Below are positions 17,463 to 25,460 of a DNA stretch of 64,000 nt, in pieces. Origin of the DNA: Litorilinea aerophila (GTDB lineage Bacteria; Chloroflexota; Anaerolineae; Caldilineales; Caldilineaceae); NCBI GenBank assembly GCA_945897075.1, contig CAMDEX010000001.1:22406-86405 (forward strand), in the 5' to 3' direction. Each line of letters begins with the position of its first letter. Positions within the stretch are counted from its first letter, which is position 1. The notes under the pieces are model-generated. The model saw only the letters and a list, made by a program, of their open reading frames with translations. It made no database searches and was not told the origin of the DNA. The position numbers were made by a program, and so were the translations under genes.

Positions 17463-19748
17463 GTGTGGAAAGAGCCAAAGCGGTGTCCTGAGCCTGTCGA
17501 AGGGATCGGCGCGCTGCTTATTATCTGCGGCTTCCTGCTCTTGGGTGTGATCTACAGCTTTGCCACCCCGGTCTTTGAAGCCAGCGATGAACTGAACCAC
17601 TACCCATTTGTCGCCTATCTGGCCCAGGGCAACGGTCTGCCTGTCCAGCAACCGGGCCAGGAAACCCATTTTGGTCAGGAAGGCAGCCAGCCGCCACTCT
17701 ACTACGCGCTGGCCGCGGCCCTCACCTTTTGGATTGACAGCAGCGATCTGCCCACACAACTGCGCTTGAACCCCCACGCCAAGCGCGGCGTGCCCCTGGC
17801 CCAGGACAACAAAAATATGATTGTGCGCACAGCGCCGCCACCCTTTCCCTGGCGGGGCAGCGTTCTGGCTGTGCTGCTCATCCGCTGGTTTTCCCTCCTT
17901 TTGGGGGTGGGGACGATTCTGTCCACCTATTTTCTGGCGCGGCGGCTCGTTCCAGAACAGCCGGCGCTGGCCCTGGGCGCAATGGCGCTCAATGCCTTTC
18001 TGCCGATGTTTCTCTTTATCAGCGCCTCGGTGAACAACGACAATCTGGTCGTGCTGCTCTCCAGCCTCTCGCTGCTGCTGATGGTGCGTCTGGCCCAGGA
18101 GGGGAGCCAGCGCTGGGAATTGCTGCTGCTGGGCGCGCTGATTGGTCTGGCTTGTCTGAGCAAACTGAGCGGGTTGGCCCTGCTGCCGCTGGCCGGGCTG
18201 GCCCTGGCCCTGCCGCGCAACAAAAAGAGGCACGCAGATTTCGCAGAAGAGACAGATTTGCGCAGATTTTTCAGCCGTTGGGCTGTGGAATTTGGTCTGG
18301 TGCTTCTGCCTGCGCTGCTGGTGGCGGGCTGGTGGTTTGTGCGCAACTGGCAACTCTACGGCGACCCGACCGGTCTGAACGCAATGCTGGCTGTGGCCGG
18401 TGGCCGACCAGCCGAGTTTGTGCTGACCGATCTGCTGGGCGAATTTCAGGGTTTCCGCATCAATTTTTGGGGTCTCTTCGGCGCAGTCAATCTGCTGATG
18501 CGCCCGCCGTGGGTCTACCAACTCTTGGACGTTTTTACCCTCGTCGCCGTGGCCGGGTTGGGGTTGTGGGTCTGGCGGCTGTGGCGCAGCCATAGGCTGG
18601 CGACCGGGCTTCTCTTACTCATCCCCGCCGCCTGGATCGGGCTGGAATTTGTGGCGCTGATCCGCTGGACTTCGCTCACCGCTGCCTCTCAGGGCCGTCT
18701 GCTCTTTCCCACCATTTCGGCCATCTTTACGCTGCTGATGCTGGGCTGGAGCAGTTGGCTGCCTCCTCGCTGGCGCAAGTTCGGTATCGCCCTGCCCGCG
18801 GCTTTCCTCTTTCTCCTGGCCCTCTCCGCGCCGCTGACAGCCATCCGGCCCGCCTATCCCCTCCCGGCGCAGCAGATCGTCGAGTCTGTGCCATCCACGG
18901 CCCAGCCCTTTGCCGTGGATTACGGCGGCGCAGCCCGTCTGCTCGCCTTCGAGGTGGACAAAAATCTGCTACACCCTGGCGATACGTTGCAGGTGACGCT
19001 CTATTGGCAGGCGCTGGCCCCCATGGAAAAGGATTACAGCGTCTTTGTTCAGGTTTTTGGCTGGCAAGAGGATTTGGGGCAGTCCGACAGCTATCCGGGG
19101 GGCGGCAGCGTTCCGACCAGTTACTGGAAACCCGGCCAGATCGTGCGGGATGTCCATCACATCTTCATCTCCGGCGCAACACCCGGTCTGCGCCCCGCCT
19201 GGATTGCCGCCGGTCTTTATGACTTTGACACACAGGAGCGCCCCGCGGCCAGCGACGCCCAGGGGCAAGCGGTGGTCTTTCCGATCTTGACGAAATTGCA
19301 ATCGTCGTGGACGGTGCCCGACTGGCAACCCGGCAACCCGCGCCAGGCAAACTTCGCCAATCAGGTGCGGCTGTTGGGCTTTGACGCCGACAACCTCGCC
19401 CCTCGCGCCGGGGAGGGTTGGGACTTTACTCTCTATTGGGAGACGATAGGCGAGATGGATCGGGAGTATACAGTCTTTGTGCATCTGCTCGACGAGAGTG
19501 GCACGCTGGTCGGCCAGGCCGATGGGATGCCGCTGGTGGGCTTTTACCCCACCTCCCGTTGGCAGCCGGGGGAACTGCTCAACGACAGCCATCTGCTGCC
19601 GATCGGCGAGAGCCTGCCCGCCGGGTCGTACCGGGTGCTGGTCGGTCTCTACGACGCAGCCAGCGGCCAGCGGCTCTCTGTCTTGAACGGCGCGGGTCAG
19701 GTCGGCGATAACTTTTTCCTGCTGGCAACATTGGACATCCAGCCGTAA
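17463..19748 (+). CDS. Polytopic GT-C-like membrane protein (DUF2142-like) with two C-terminal beta modules
   Basis: About 761 residues. The first loop after helix one has FEASDELNHYPFVAYLAQGNGLPVQ with the acidic DE pair expected of GT-C enzymes, then EGSQPPLYY; about 10-12 membrane helices reach residue 460. Two C-terminal beta-sandwich modules follow (LHPGDTLQVTLYWQALAPMEKDYSVFVQVF... and ...FTLYWETIGEMDREYTVFVHLLDESG...). GTG 17463 is chosen for its G-rich ribosome site; GTG 17448 is also open. Two repeats are translated within it: the CCTGAGCCTGTCGAAGGG element gives CPEPVEG near the start, and 18231-18271 gives a hydrophilic patch. It probably transfers a lipid-linked sugar outside the membrane. 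A homologue is encoded at 59288-61639. Confidence 0.75.
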   Translation: MWKEPKRCPEPVEGIGALLIICGFLLLGVIYSFATPVFEASDELNHYPFVAYLAQGNGLPVQQPGQETHFGQEGSQPPLYYALAAALTFWIDSSDLPTQLRLNPHAKRGVPLAQDNKNMIVRTAPPPFPWRGSVLAVLLIRWFSLLLGVGTILSTYFLARRLVPEQPALALGAMALNAFLPMFLFISASVNNDNLVVLLSSLSLLLMVRLAQEGSQRWELLLLGALIGLACLSKLSGLALLPLAGLALALPRNKKRHADFAEETDLRRFFSRWAVEFGLVLLPALLVAGWWFVRNWQLYGDPTGLNAMLAVAGGRPAEFVLTDLLGEFQGFRINFWGLFGAVNLLMRPPWVYQLLDVFTLVAVAGLGLWVWRLWRSHRLATGLLLLIPAAWIGLEFVALIRWTSLTAASQGRLLFPTISAIFTLLMLGWSSWLPPRWRKFGIALPAAFLFLLALSAPLTAIRPAYPLPAQQIVESVPSTAQPFAVDYGGAARLLAFEVDKNLLHPGDTLQVTLYWQALAPMEKDYSVFVQVFGWQEDLGQSDSYPGGGSVPTSYWKPGQIVRDVHHIFISGATPGLRPAWIAAGLYDFDTQERPAASDAQGQAVVFPILTKLQSSWTVPDWQPGNPRQANFANQVRLLGFDADNLAPRAGEGWDFTLYWETIGEMDREYTVFVHLLDESGTLVGQADGMPLVGFYPTSRWQPGELLNDSHLLPIGESLPAGSYRVLVGLYDAASGQRLSVLNGAGQVGDNFFLLATLDIQP
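17481..17504. repeat. Dispersed CCTGAGCCTGTCGAAGGG repeat inside coding sequence
   Basis: The sequence GTGTCCTGAGCCTGTCGAAG here matches the repeat at 8772-8796. It is translated in frame as CPEPVEG in the first 20 residues of the GT-C-like protein. Confidence 0.75.
18231..18271. repeat. CGCAGATTT-type repeat inserted in coding sequence
   Basis: CACGCAGATTTCGCAGA...GACAGATTTGCGCAGATTTTT resembles the intergenic repeat near 1650. It gives the charged stretch RHADFAEETDLRRFF between two membrane helices, which looks unlike the flanking sequence. Confidence 0.65.
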
Positions 19749-19760
19749 TCTTTCACTTCG

Positions 19761-19866
19761 TAGGGGCGCTGCTTGCTGCGCCCGGCCACGATACAACGAT
19801 TGGTAGGGGCGCTGCTTGCTGCGCCCGGCCACACACAAGACGGGCGCAGCAAGCAAGCGCCCCTAC
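19761..19866. repeat. GGGGCGCTGCTTGCTGCGCCC repeat, two direct copies and one inverted
   Basis: TAGGGGCGCTGCTTGCTGCG occurs at 19761 and again at 19804, and the complement GGGCGCAGCAAGC...GCGCCCCTA lies at 19842-19864, so strong hairpins can form. The same element, as one hairpin, is at 47869-47923. It sits in the 144-base gap before the DUF2079 gene and may end the upstream transcript. Confidence 0.8.
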
Positions 19867-19892
19867 GGCAAACCGGGAAGACGAATTTCGGA

Positions 19893-21830
19893 ATGAGCGG
19901 ATTCAAGCGGTCTACGCTGCGTTCAGCGGATTGGCTTTTCGTGGCCCTCCTCTGCCTCGGCGCGGGATTCCTGGTCATCACAGCCCTGCTCCAGCACCGC
20001 GCTTTTGGCACGGGCTACGATCTGGGCATCTACGATCAGACCATCTGGAATCTCTCACGCGGGCGCGTCTGGATGACCACACTGGTCTACGAAACCAACG
20101 GCTTCTACGATCACTTCGAGCCGATTCTGCTGCTCTTTCTGCCGCTCTATTGGCTCTGGTCCGACGTGCGCGTGCTGCTGATTGCGCAGTCCATCGCATT
20201 GGCGCTGGGCGCGTTGCCTATCTATCTCTACGCCCGACACACTTTCAAAAGCTGGCCCGCTGGGATTCTTCTGGCGCTGGTCATCGCGGCCGTCTATCTG
20301 GTCTATCCAGCCCTGCACAACGGCAACCTGAATGACTTTCACGAAGTTTCGCTGTTGCCGCCCCTCTTGGGTTTTGCGCTCTACGGCTTGCTGAGCGGTC
20401 GCCGGCGGTTGATGTGGATATTTCTGGCCCTCTGTCTGCTGGTCAAAGAGGATTTCAGTATTACTTTTCTGACCTTCGGGCTGTACATTCTCGTCTTTGT
20501 GCCAGCCGGTTTCCGCCGCCGCGACGGGCTGATCACAGCCGCGACCGCGCTGGTCTGGATGCTGCTGGTCCTATACGTCTTCTATCCTGCGCTCACCCGC
20601 GGCATGCCCTATCCTTTTGTGGCCCGCCGCTATGCCTGGCTGGGCGATTCGCCAGAGAGCGCGCTGCGGGTTCTGATGACCCAGCCATGGATTGTGCTGC
20701 CCTATCTGATGCAACCGCCCAAACTGCTCTTTCTCTCCCGTCTTTTCCGCCCGCTCCTCTTTCTGCCTCTGCTGGGAGCGCCGGTGATTCTCATCGCCTT
20801 TCCGGTGCTGGTCTATCTGATGTTGAGCAGCTACGAACCCCAGTGGTCAATTCAATCCTATTACAATCCGCCGCTGCTGCCCGTCCTCTTTTTTGGTCTG
20901 GTCGTTGCCCTGGCGCGGATGCGTGGCTGGCTGCTTCGCTTGGGTGCGCGTGCGCGCTGGGTGGAAATCGGTCTGGCTGCGCTTCTACTGCTGGCGGTGG
21001 GTATTGGGTATTATACGGATGGCCCCGGCCCTGGCAGCCGCAACTTTACCGCCGAACGTTTCAGCGTCGGTGCGCAAGCGGAAGCAGGCTATCGCATCTT
21101 GGCGCAGGTGCCGCGGGAGGCATCGCTCAGCACAATTTGGCCCTTCGTGCCCCATCTCTCCCAACGCCAACGCATCTACACTGTGCTGGCGCGGCCAGCA
21201 CTCCCGCCCGATCTGATCCTCCTGCAGGAGAACCCCGGTGCAGAGGGCGCGCCCATCTATCCCTGGGCCGCACCCGATGGCACGCCGACGATCTACCACG
21301 AATATCTTCCCATCGCCGCGGAGGAGTCTTTCCGGCTGTTGGCCTACAGTCGGGCCATCACGCTGACGCCGACGGTTGAGGGATCATCTCCATCGCAACC
21401 CCTTAGTCTCTCCGGTTACGCTTGGCTGGACAGGAAAAATAGCGCGCAACCGCCAACTGTGCAGCCCGGCGCTAGCGCTCGTCTGCTGCTGGCCTGGCGG
21501 CGCACCGCCCCGCTGGATCGGCGCTTCGTCTTCTTCGTACACCTCTTGCCGGACGGCACGCCCGCCGCGGCCAACGGTCTGTCCCAGATTGTGGCCCAGA
21601 GCGGACACGAACCCGGTGACGGGCGTTACCCGACCACAGAGTGGGAGCTATGGACCGCACCGCCGGTTGTCCTGGACGAGCAACGACTGGAGATTCCGCC
21701 GCAGACGCCGCCGGGGGAGTACTTCGTCTGGGTGGGCGCGTATGACAAAGAGAGCGGGGCGCGCATTGAATTGGGCGGCCCAGGCGCGACGTTGAAACTG
21801 ATCGGTGCGCTGGTTGTGAATGGCGATTAA
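19893..21830 (+). CDS. DUF2079-type polytopic membrane protein with C-terminal beta module
   Basis: About 645 residues from ATG 19893; an open frame to 19773 only translates the upstream repeat. The DUF2079 marks are YDLGIYDQTIWNLSRG in the first outer loop, YDHFEPILLLFLPLYWL, and NLNDFHEVSLLPPLLGFALY. About nine to eleven membrane helices end near residue 380, followed by a long outer region and a terminal module (ARLLLAWRRTAPLDRRFVFFVHLLPDG...PGEYFVWVGAYDKESG). DUF2079 proteins are GT-C-like but no reaction is proven. It lies in the glycan cluster and likely uses a lipid-linked sugar. Confidence 0.8.
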   Translation: MSGFKRSTLRSADWLFVALLCLGAGFLVITALLQHRAFGTGYDLGIYDQTIWNLSRGRVWMTTLVYETNGFYDHFEPILLLFLPLYWLWSDVRVLLIAQSIALALGALPIYLYARHTFKSWPAGILLALVIAAVYLVYPALHNGNLNDFHEVSLLPPLLGFALYGLLSGRRRLMWIFLALCLLVKEDFSITFLTFGLYILVFVPAGFRRRDGLITAATALVWMLLVLYVFYPALTRGMPYPFVARRYAWLGDSPESALRVLMTQPWIVLPYLMQPPKLLFLSRLFRPLLFLPLLGAPVILIAFPVLVYLMLSSYEPQWSIQSYYNPPLLPVLFFGLVVALARMRGWLLRLGARARWVEIGLAALLLLAVGIGYYTDGPGPGSRNFTAERFSVGAQAEAGYRILAQVPREASLSTIWPFVPHLSQRQRIYTVLARPALPPDLILLQENPGAEGAPIYPWAAPDGTPTIYHEYLPIAAEESFRLLAYSRAITLTPTVEGSSPSQPLSLSGYAWLDRKNSAQPPTVQPGASARLLLAWRRTAPLDRRFVFFVHLLPDGTPAAANGLSQIVAQSGHEPGDGRYPTTEWELWTAPPVVLDEQRLEIPPQTPPGEYFVWVGAYDKESGARIELGGPGATLKLIGALVVNGD

Positions 21831-21875
21831 CAATTTTGTTGCGATTACTTGCCATTTATGGCAAGATACTGCTAT

Positions 21876-21915
21876 GAAAAACAGAACACGGATTACAGAA
21901 TTTACGGATTTGCTC
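21876..21915. repeat. AACACGGATTACAGAATTTACGGATTT dispersed repeat
   Basis: One copy of a repeat family also found at 15446-15478, 37194-37230 and, inverted, 39378-39412. Here and at 37194 the element is followed by a conserved tail ending GGTG..TAGGGAAC, so the full unit is about 75 bases. Just upstream, CTTGCCATTTATGGCAAG (21848-21865) is a small perfect hairpin. Confidence 0.7.
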
Positions 21916-21956
21916 TTTTGTCCCCCGTGGCGTTCGCCGGTGCATAGGGAACAGCC

Positions 21957-22598
21957 ATGAAATTCCAAGAACTTCTGACAATTGCCGGTGATGAACCGCT
22001 GATCGAATCGTCGCTTCTCTTGGCCGGGGATGCGCAGCCGGGCGATGTGCAGCGCCAACTCTCCCGCTGGCGCGCTGCAAAACTGCTGCACCAACTGCGC
22101 CGCGGGCTATACGTGCTGGCCGAACCCTATCGCAAGACGACGCCGCACCTCTTCGCCACCGCCAATCTGCTGCAACGCCCCTCGTATGTAAGCTGCCAGA
22201 GCGCGCTGGCCTGGTATGGGCTGATCCCCGAATATGTGCCGTGGGTGGTCAGCGTCACCAACGCACGCGCGGGCGAGCGGCGGACGGAGTTGGGAAATTT
22301 CATCTACCGTCATCTGAAGGGCGATCTGTTCTGGGGGTATCACTCTGTGGAAGTGGCGACGGGGCAAACGGCTTTCATCGCAAAACCGGAAAAAGCGCTT
22401 CTCGATCTGATCTATTTGCAGCCGGGCGGGGATGACGAAAAATACCTGGCAGAGTTGCGTCTGCAAAACTGGGAAGGGTTGGATTTGGCGATTTTGGCAG
22501 AAATGGCAGAAAAGAGCGGGTCGGCCAAATTGCAACGTGCGGCGCGGCGAATCACAAATTTGGCAAACAACGCAGCGGATTTCTACGAAGCCCTATGA
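21957..22598 (+). CDS. AbiEi-like antitoxin/transcriptional regulator, without AbiEii partner
   Basis: The 213-residue protein has an N-terminal winged-helix region (VQRQLSRWRAAKLLHQLRRGLYVLAEPYR) and the AbiEi C-terminal core (SYVSCQSALAWYGLIPEYVPWVVSVTNARAGERRTELGNFIYRHLKGDLFWGY, AKPEKALLDLIYLQP). Type IV antitoxins of this sort repress their operon and are normally followed by the nucleotidyltransferase toxin AbiEii. Here the next gene is a YfhO-like membrane protein, whose ATG overlaps the stop (ATGA), so the regulator is coupled to glycan assembly. Toxin loss or reuse as a local regulator are both possible. Confidence 0.8.
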   Translation: MKFQELLTIAGDEPLIESSLLLAGDAQPGDVQRQLSRWRAAKLLHQLRRGLYVLAEPYRKTTPHLFATANLLQRPSYVSCQSALAWYGLIPEYVPWVVSVTNARAGERRTELGNFIYRHLKGDLFWGYHSVEVATGQTAFIAKPEKALLDLIYLQPGGDDEKYLAELRLQNWEGLDLAILAEMAEKSGSAKLQRAARRITNLANNAADFYEAL

Positions 22599-24892
22599 AA
22601 GCCAATCCACGATCCTTTTGGCCCTTTGCCGTCTATCTCCTCCTATCCGCCCTCTTTTACGCGCCCATCCTTCTCGGCCTGCGCACCTTCCCCGACGGCG
22701 ACTTTACCCACCACTTCCTGCCTTTCAGCCTCTTCCAGCAGAGCGAATGGCTGGCCGGACGCTGGCTGCCGGTCTGGAATCCCTATACCTACGGCGGTCA
22801 TCCCTTTCTGGCCGACGTGCAGACTGCGCTCTTTTATCCCGTCGGCGATCTGCTCCTTCTGCTCACGCTGCCCTTCACCAGCCCCGCCGCCCGTCTCTAC
22901 TTTCTGCAGGTGGAGGCGGTGCTGCACATCGCGCTGGCCGGTTTTTTCACCCATCTGCTCGTCCAGCGTTTGACTGGCAGCCGCCAGGCCGCTTTTACCG
23001 CCGGCGCGTTCTTCGCCCTCTCCGGCTACCTGACCGGTTATCCACCCCTGCAAATGGCTATTTTGCGCACGGCCATTTGGCTGCCGCTGATCTTCTGGCT
23101 GCTGCTGCGCGCTGTAGATGAACCGTCCCGCTGGCGCTGGTGGATTGGCGCATCTGCGGCCTGGGCCACGGCCTTCCTGGCCGGACACCCGCAGACATTT
23201 CTGCATCTGAGCTACGCGGTCGGCGGGTGGATGGGGCTGCTGCTAGTGGCAGGTGGCAGGTGGCAGGTGGCAGGTGGCAGGTGGCAGGTGGCAGGTGGCA
23301 GATGGCAGGTGGCAGGTGGCGACGAAATGGTGACATCCCAATCAACCGTTCAACCAATCAACCGCTTGTTCGGCTTTCTGGTTGTTGGAATCCTCACTGC
23401 CGCCTTCTCCGCCGTCCAACTCCTGCCCAGCCTGGAATTCGCCCGCCTGAGCGTGCGCGCCAGCGTGGACTACGCCTACGTCAGCGGCGGCTTCCCCATC
23501 CAGGACACCTGGCAACTGCTCTTTCCCGCCATCCTCACCCAATTCTCGCCCCTGTACATCGGCATCCCCGGCCTTTTCCTGGCGCTGCTCGGCCTTTCCC
23601 AATTGCGTTCCATTCACAATTCGCAATTCACCATTCACCATTCACTATTCTTCCCCCTCCTCGCCCTCCTCGCCCTCCTCCTCTCCTTCGGCGCACACAG
23701 CTTTCTCTACCCCCTCTTCTACCGCTACGCGCCGGGCTGGAATTTTTTCCGAGGACAAGAGCGGGCGGCCTATCTGGTCAGCTTTGGGCTGAGCGTGCTG
23801 GCGGGCTACGGGATGGCCGCCTTGCCGGGTTTGCCCTGGCGTGCGCGACGTCTGGCAGGCGGCGCGTTGGTGGGCTGTCTGGCCGCTGGCGGGCTGATCT
23901 TCGGCCTCATCTGGCAGGCGGCGGGCCGGGGCGCGCTGCCGGATGAGAGGTATTGGTTGGTGGTGAGTTTTTCCCTGCTGGTGGGTGTAGCAGTGGCCTG
24001 GCTGCTCTGGGAAAAAGAGTGGCAGCCTCGACGCGGCTGGGCGTTGACCGCGCTGGGGGTGGCAGTCCTGTTCTGGGCCAACGGGGGGACGAATGTGGAC
24101 GATTTTGGTCCGGCGCGCAAGACGCTGCTTGCGCCGGAAGTGGCCGCGACGCAGGCCGCGTTGGGCGACGGGCGCGTCTACAACGAATACCGGGTCTACG
24201 AGGATTACGGCATGTCTATCGGCGCGCAGGATGTGTGGGGCAGCAGTCCGTTGCGGCTGGCGCGCTACGCCGCACTCTTCGACAACTTCCCGCTGGACCG
24301 GATGTGGCGGCTGTTGGGGGTGGAGACGGTTCTCACCTGGCGACAGGGGCTTCCGGTCTCGTCTACGCTCCTGGCCGAATTTCCCCAAGCGACGGACACG
24401 ACATTCCTGCACCGGCTGGTCGAAGCCAATCCCCGCGCCTGGCTGGTACAGGATGTCCAGTTCGTTGACGACGCCACCGCCCTGCCCCTCCTGGCCGACC
24501 ACAACTTCGATCTCTCACACACGGCCCTCCTCCCGCCCGACGCCGCTTCCTCCCTTCCTCCCTTCCTCCCTTCCTCCCTTCCTCCCTTTATTCAGTTTGA
24601 TCGCCCCGCGCCCAGCCGTCTGCGCGTCACCCTTTCCGACAACCCCGGCGGTCTGCTCGTCATCAGTGAAAACTGGCTGCCGGGTTGGCGGGTGGATTCC
24701 CCAATCCCCAATCCCCAATCCCCGTTCCCCGTTCTGCGCGCCAACCTCACCCTCCTCGCCCTCCCCATCCCGCCGGGCGATCTGGCCTTCGATCTGGTCT
24801 ACTGGCCCGCTTCTCTGAACTGGGGTCTTGCCATCACTGGCGGCGCGCTGCTGGTTGTGGTCGTTGGGTTTTTCTATCGTAGGGCGGACTGA
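22595..24892 (+). CDS. YfhO-like polytopic membrane protein invaded by four repeat arrays
   Basis: The 765-residue protein has the YfhO-type opening ILLGLRTFPDGDFTHHFLPFSLFQQSEWLAGRWLPVWNPYTYGGHPFLADVQTALFYP and about 12 hydrophobic helices, then an outer C-terminal domain and a last helix. YfhO-like proteins are linked to glycosylation of teichoic or other polymers; the substrate here is unknown. Repeat arrays are translated at 23246-23320 (VAGGRWQVAGGRWQ...), 23611-23650 (IHNSQFTIHHSLF), 24545-24589 (SSLPPFLPSSLPPF) and 24698-24732 (PIPNPQSPFP). They sit between helices or in the outer domain and keep the frame. The last codons and stop lie within a perfect palindrome. Confidence 0.75.
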   Translation: MKANPRSFWPFAVYLLLSALFYAPILLGLRTFPDGDFTHHFLPFSLFQQSEWLAGRWLPVWNPYTYGGHPFLADVQTALFYPVGDLLLLLTLPFTSPAARLYFLQVEAVLHIALAGFFTHLLVQRLTGSRQAAFTAGAFFALSGYLTGYPPLQMAILRTAIWLPLIFWLLLRAVDEPSRWRWWIGASAAWATAFLAGHPQTFLHLSYAVGGWMGLLLVAGGRWQVAGGRWQVAGGRWQVAGGDEMVTSQSTVQPINRLFGFLVVGILTAAFSAVQLLPSLEFARLSVRASVDYAYVSGGFPIQDTWQLLFPAILTQFSPLYIGIPGLFLALLGLSQLRSIHNSQFTIHHSLFFPLLALLALLLSFGAHSFLYPLFYRYAPGWNFFRGQERAAYLVSFGLSVLAGYGMAALPGLPWRARRLAGGALVGCLAAGGLIFGLIWQAAGRGALPDERYWLVVSFSLLVGVAVAWLLWEKEWQPRRGWALTALGVAVLFWANGGTNVDDFGPARKTLLAPEVAATQAALGDGRVYNEYRVYEDYGMSIGAQDVWGSSPLRLARYAALFDNFPLDRMWRLLGVETVLTWRQGLPVSSTLLAEFPQATDTTFLHRLVEANPRAWLVQDVQFVDDATALPLLADHNFDLSHTALLPPDAASSLPPFLPSSLPPFIQFDRPAPSRLRVTLSDNPGGLLVISENWLPGWRVDSPIPNPQSPFPVLRANLTLLALPIPPGDLAFDLVYWPASLNWGLAITGGALLVVVVGFFYRRAD
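23246..23320. repeat. GGCAGGT heptamer array within YfhO-like gene
   Basis: About ten tandem GGCAGGT units (one variant GGCAGAT), 75 bases, giving a GGRWQVA peptide repeat. Same unit as the intergenic array at 5042-5120 in opposite sense. Confidence 0.9.
23611..23650. repeat. ATTCACA/ATTCACC heptamer array within YfhO-like gene
   Basis: CATTCACAATTCGCAATTCA followed by CCATTCACCATTCACTATTC: five to six units translated as HNSQFTIHHSLF. A like array lies in another gene at 36308-36362. Confidence 0.85.
24545..24589. repeat. CTTCCTCC octamer array within YfhO-like gene
   Basis: Five tandem 8-base TTCCTCCC units giving SSLPPFLPSSLPPF. The complementary unit forms the intergenic hairpin at 5864-5898. 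Confidence 0.85.
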
Positions 24893-24932
24893 CAGTCCGC
24901 GTTACGCGGGGCGGACTGTCAGTCCGCCCTAC
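24879..24932. repeat. Perfect 22-bp inverted repeat overlapping a stop codon
   Basis: Both arms (24879-24900 and 24911-24932) are exact complements around a 10-base loop; each arm is itself a near-palindrome (GCGGACTGACAGTCCGC). The YfhO-like gene's TGA (24890-24892) lies inside the left arm, so the last residues YRRAD come from repeat sequence. A terminator or REP-like role is likely. Confidence 0.8.
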
Positions 24933-24971
24933 AAATTTCGTAAAGGTGGGGATGTGTGGTATACGAAAAGG

Positions 24972-25457
24972 ATGAACGCGTTGAGAAATCAATCTGAAAT
25001 GACTCACCACCCATTGAACAAAAGCCGCTGGCTTCTGCTGTTGCTACTCGTAGCCGCGGCGGCTGTGTCCACCGCGCTAACCACCAACCTGGGCGCGTAT
25101 GCCCACGACGCCGCGGCCGAACACATTCCACGCGGCTTGCTCTTCTCCGCTGCGATTGCCGACGGTAATTTTTTCCCCGCCTGGACACAGTTTCTGCATG
25201 TGGGGCTGGGCAGCCCGCTCTTTACTTTTCAGCCGCCCCTGCCCTATTATGGCATGGACCTCTTGGCGCGCCTGGGGTTGGCCCACCCGTTGGGCTGGCG
25301 GGTGCTGCTCGGCGGGGGATTGCTGGTGGCCTTTCTGGGCGCGTTCGCGCTGGTGCATTTGGCAACGGGCAGACGTTGGGCAGGCTTAGCCACCGCAGCC
25401 TCGCCCGACATCTCAAACCGGCTCCGTATCGGCGTCTATGATGGCAGCGACCAATAA
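24972..25457 (+). pseudogene. Truncated 5' copy of the membrane protein gene at 30319
   Basis: The first about 130 codons match the start of the protein encoded at 30319-32655 almost letter for letter (NKSRWLLLLLLVAAAAVSTALTTNLGAYAHDAAAEHIPRGLLFSAAIADGNFFPAWTQFLHVGLGSPLFTFQPPLPYY...). Identity ends abruptly after GRRWAGLATAA near 25395, and the frame closes after about 22 unrelated codons. The full protein has about 778 residues, so this is a fragment of roughly 160 residues with two or three membrane helices. It marks one edge of a duplication; the next gene, at 25461, is of different composition. Confidence 0.8.
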
Positions 25458-25460
25458 TTC

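Noticed and set aside
21841..21870. CTTGCCATTTATGGCAAG as an intrinsic terminator
   Set aside because: Only a 7-bp stem and no T-run; could as well be an operator, so not listed as a terminator.
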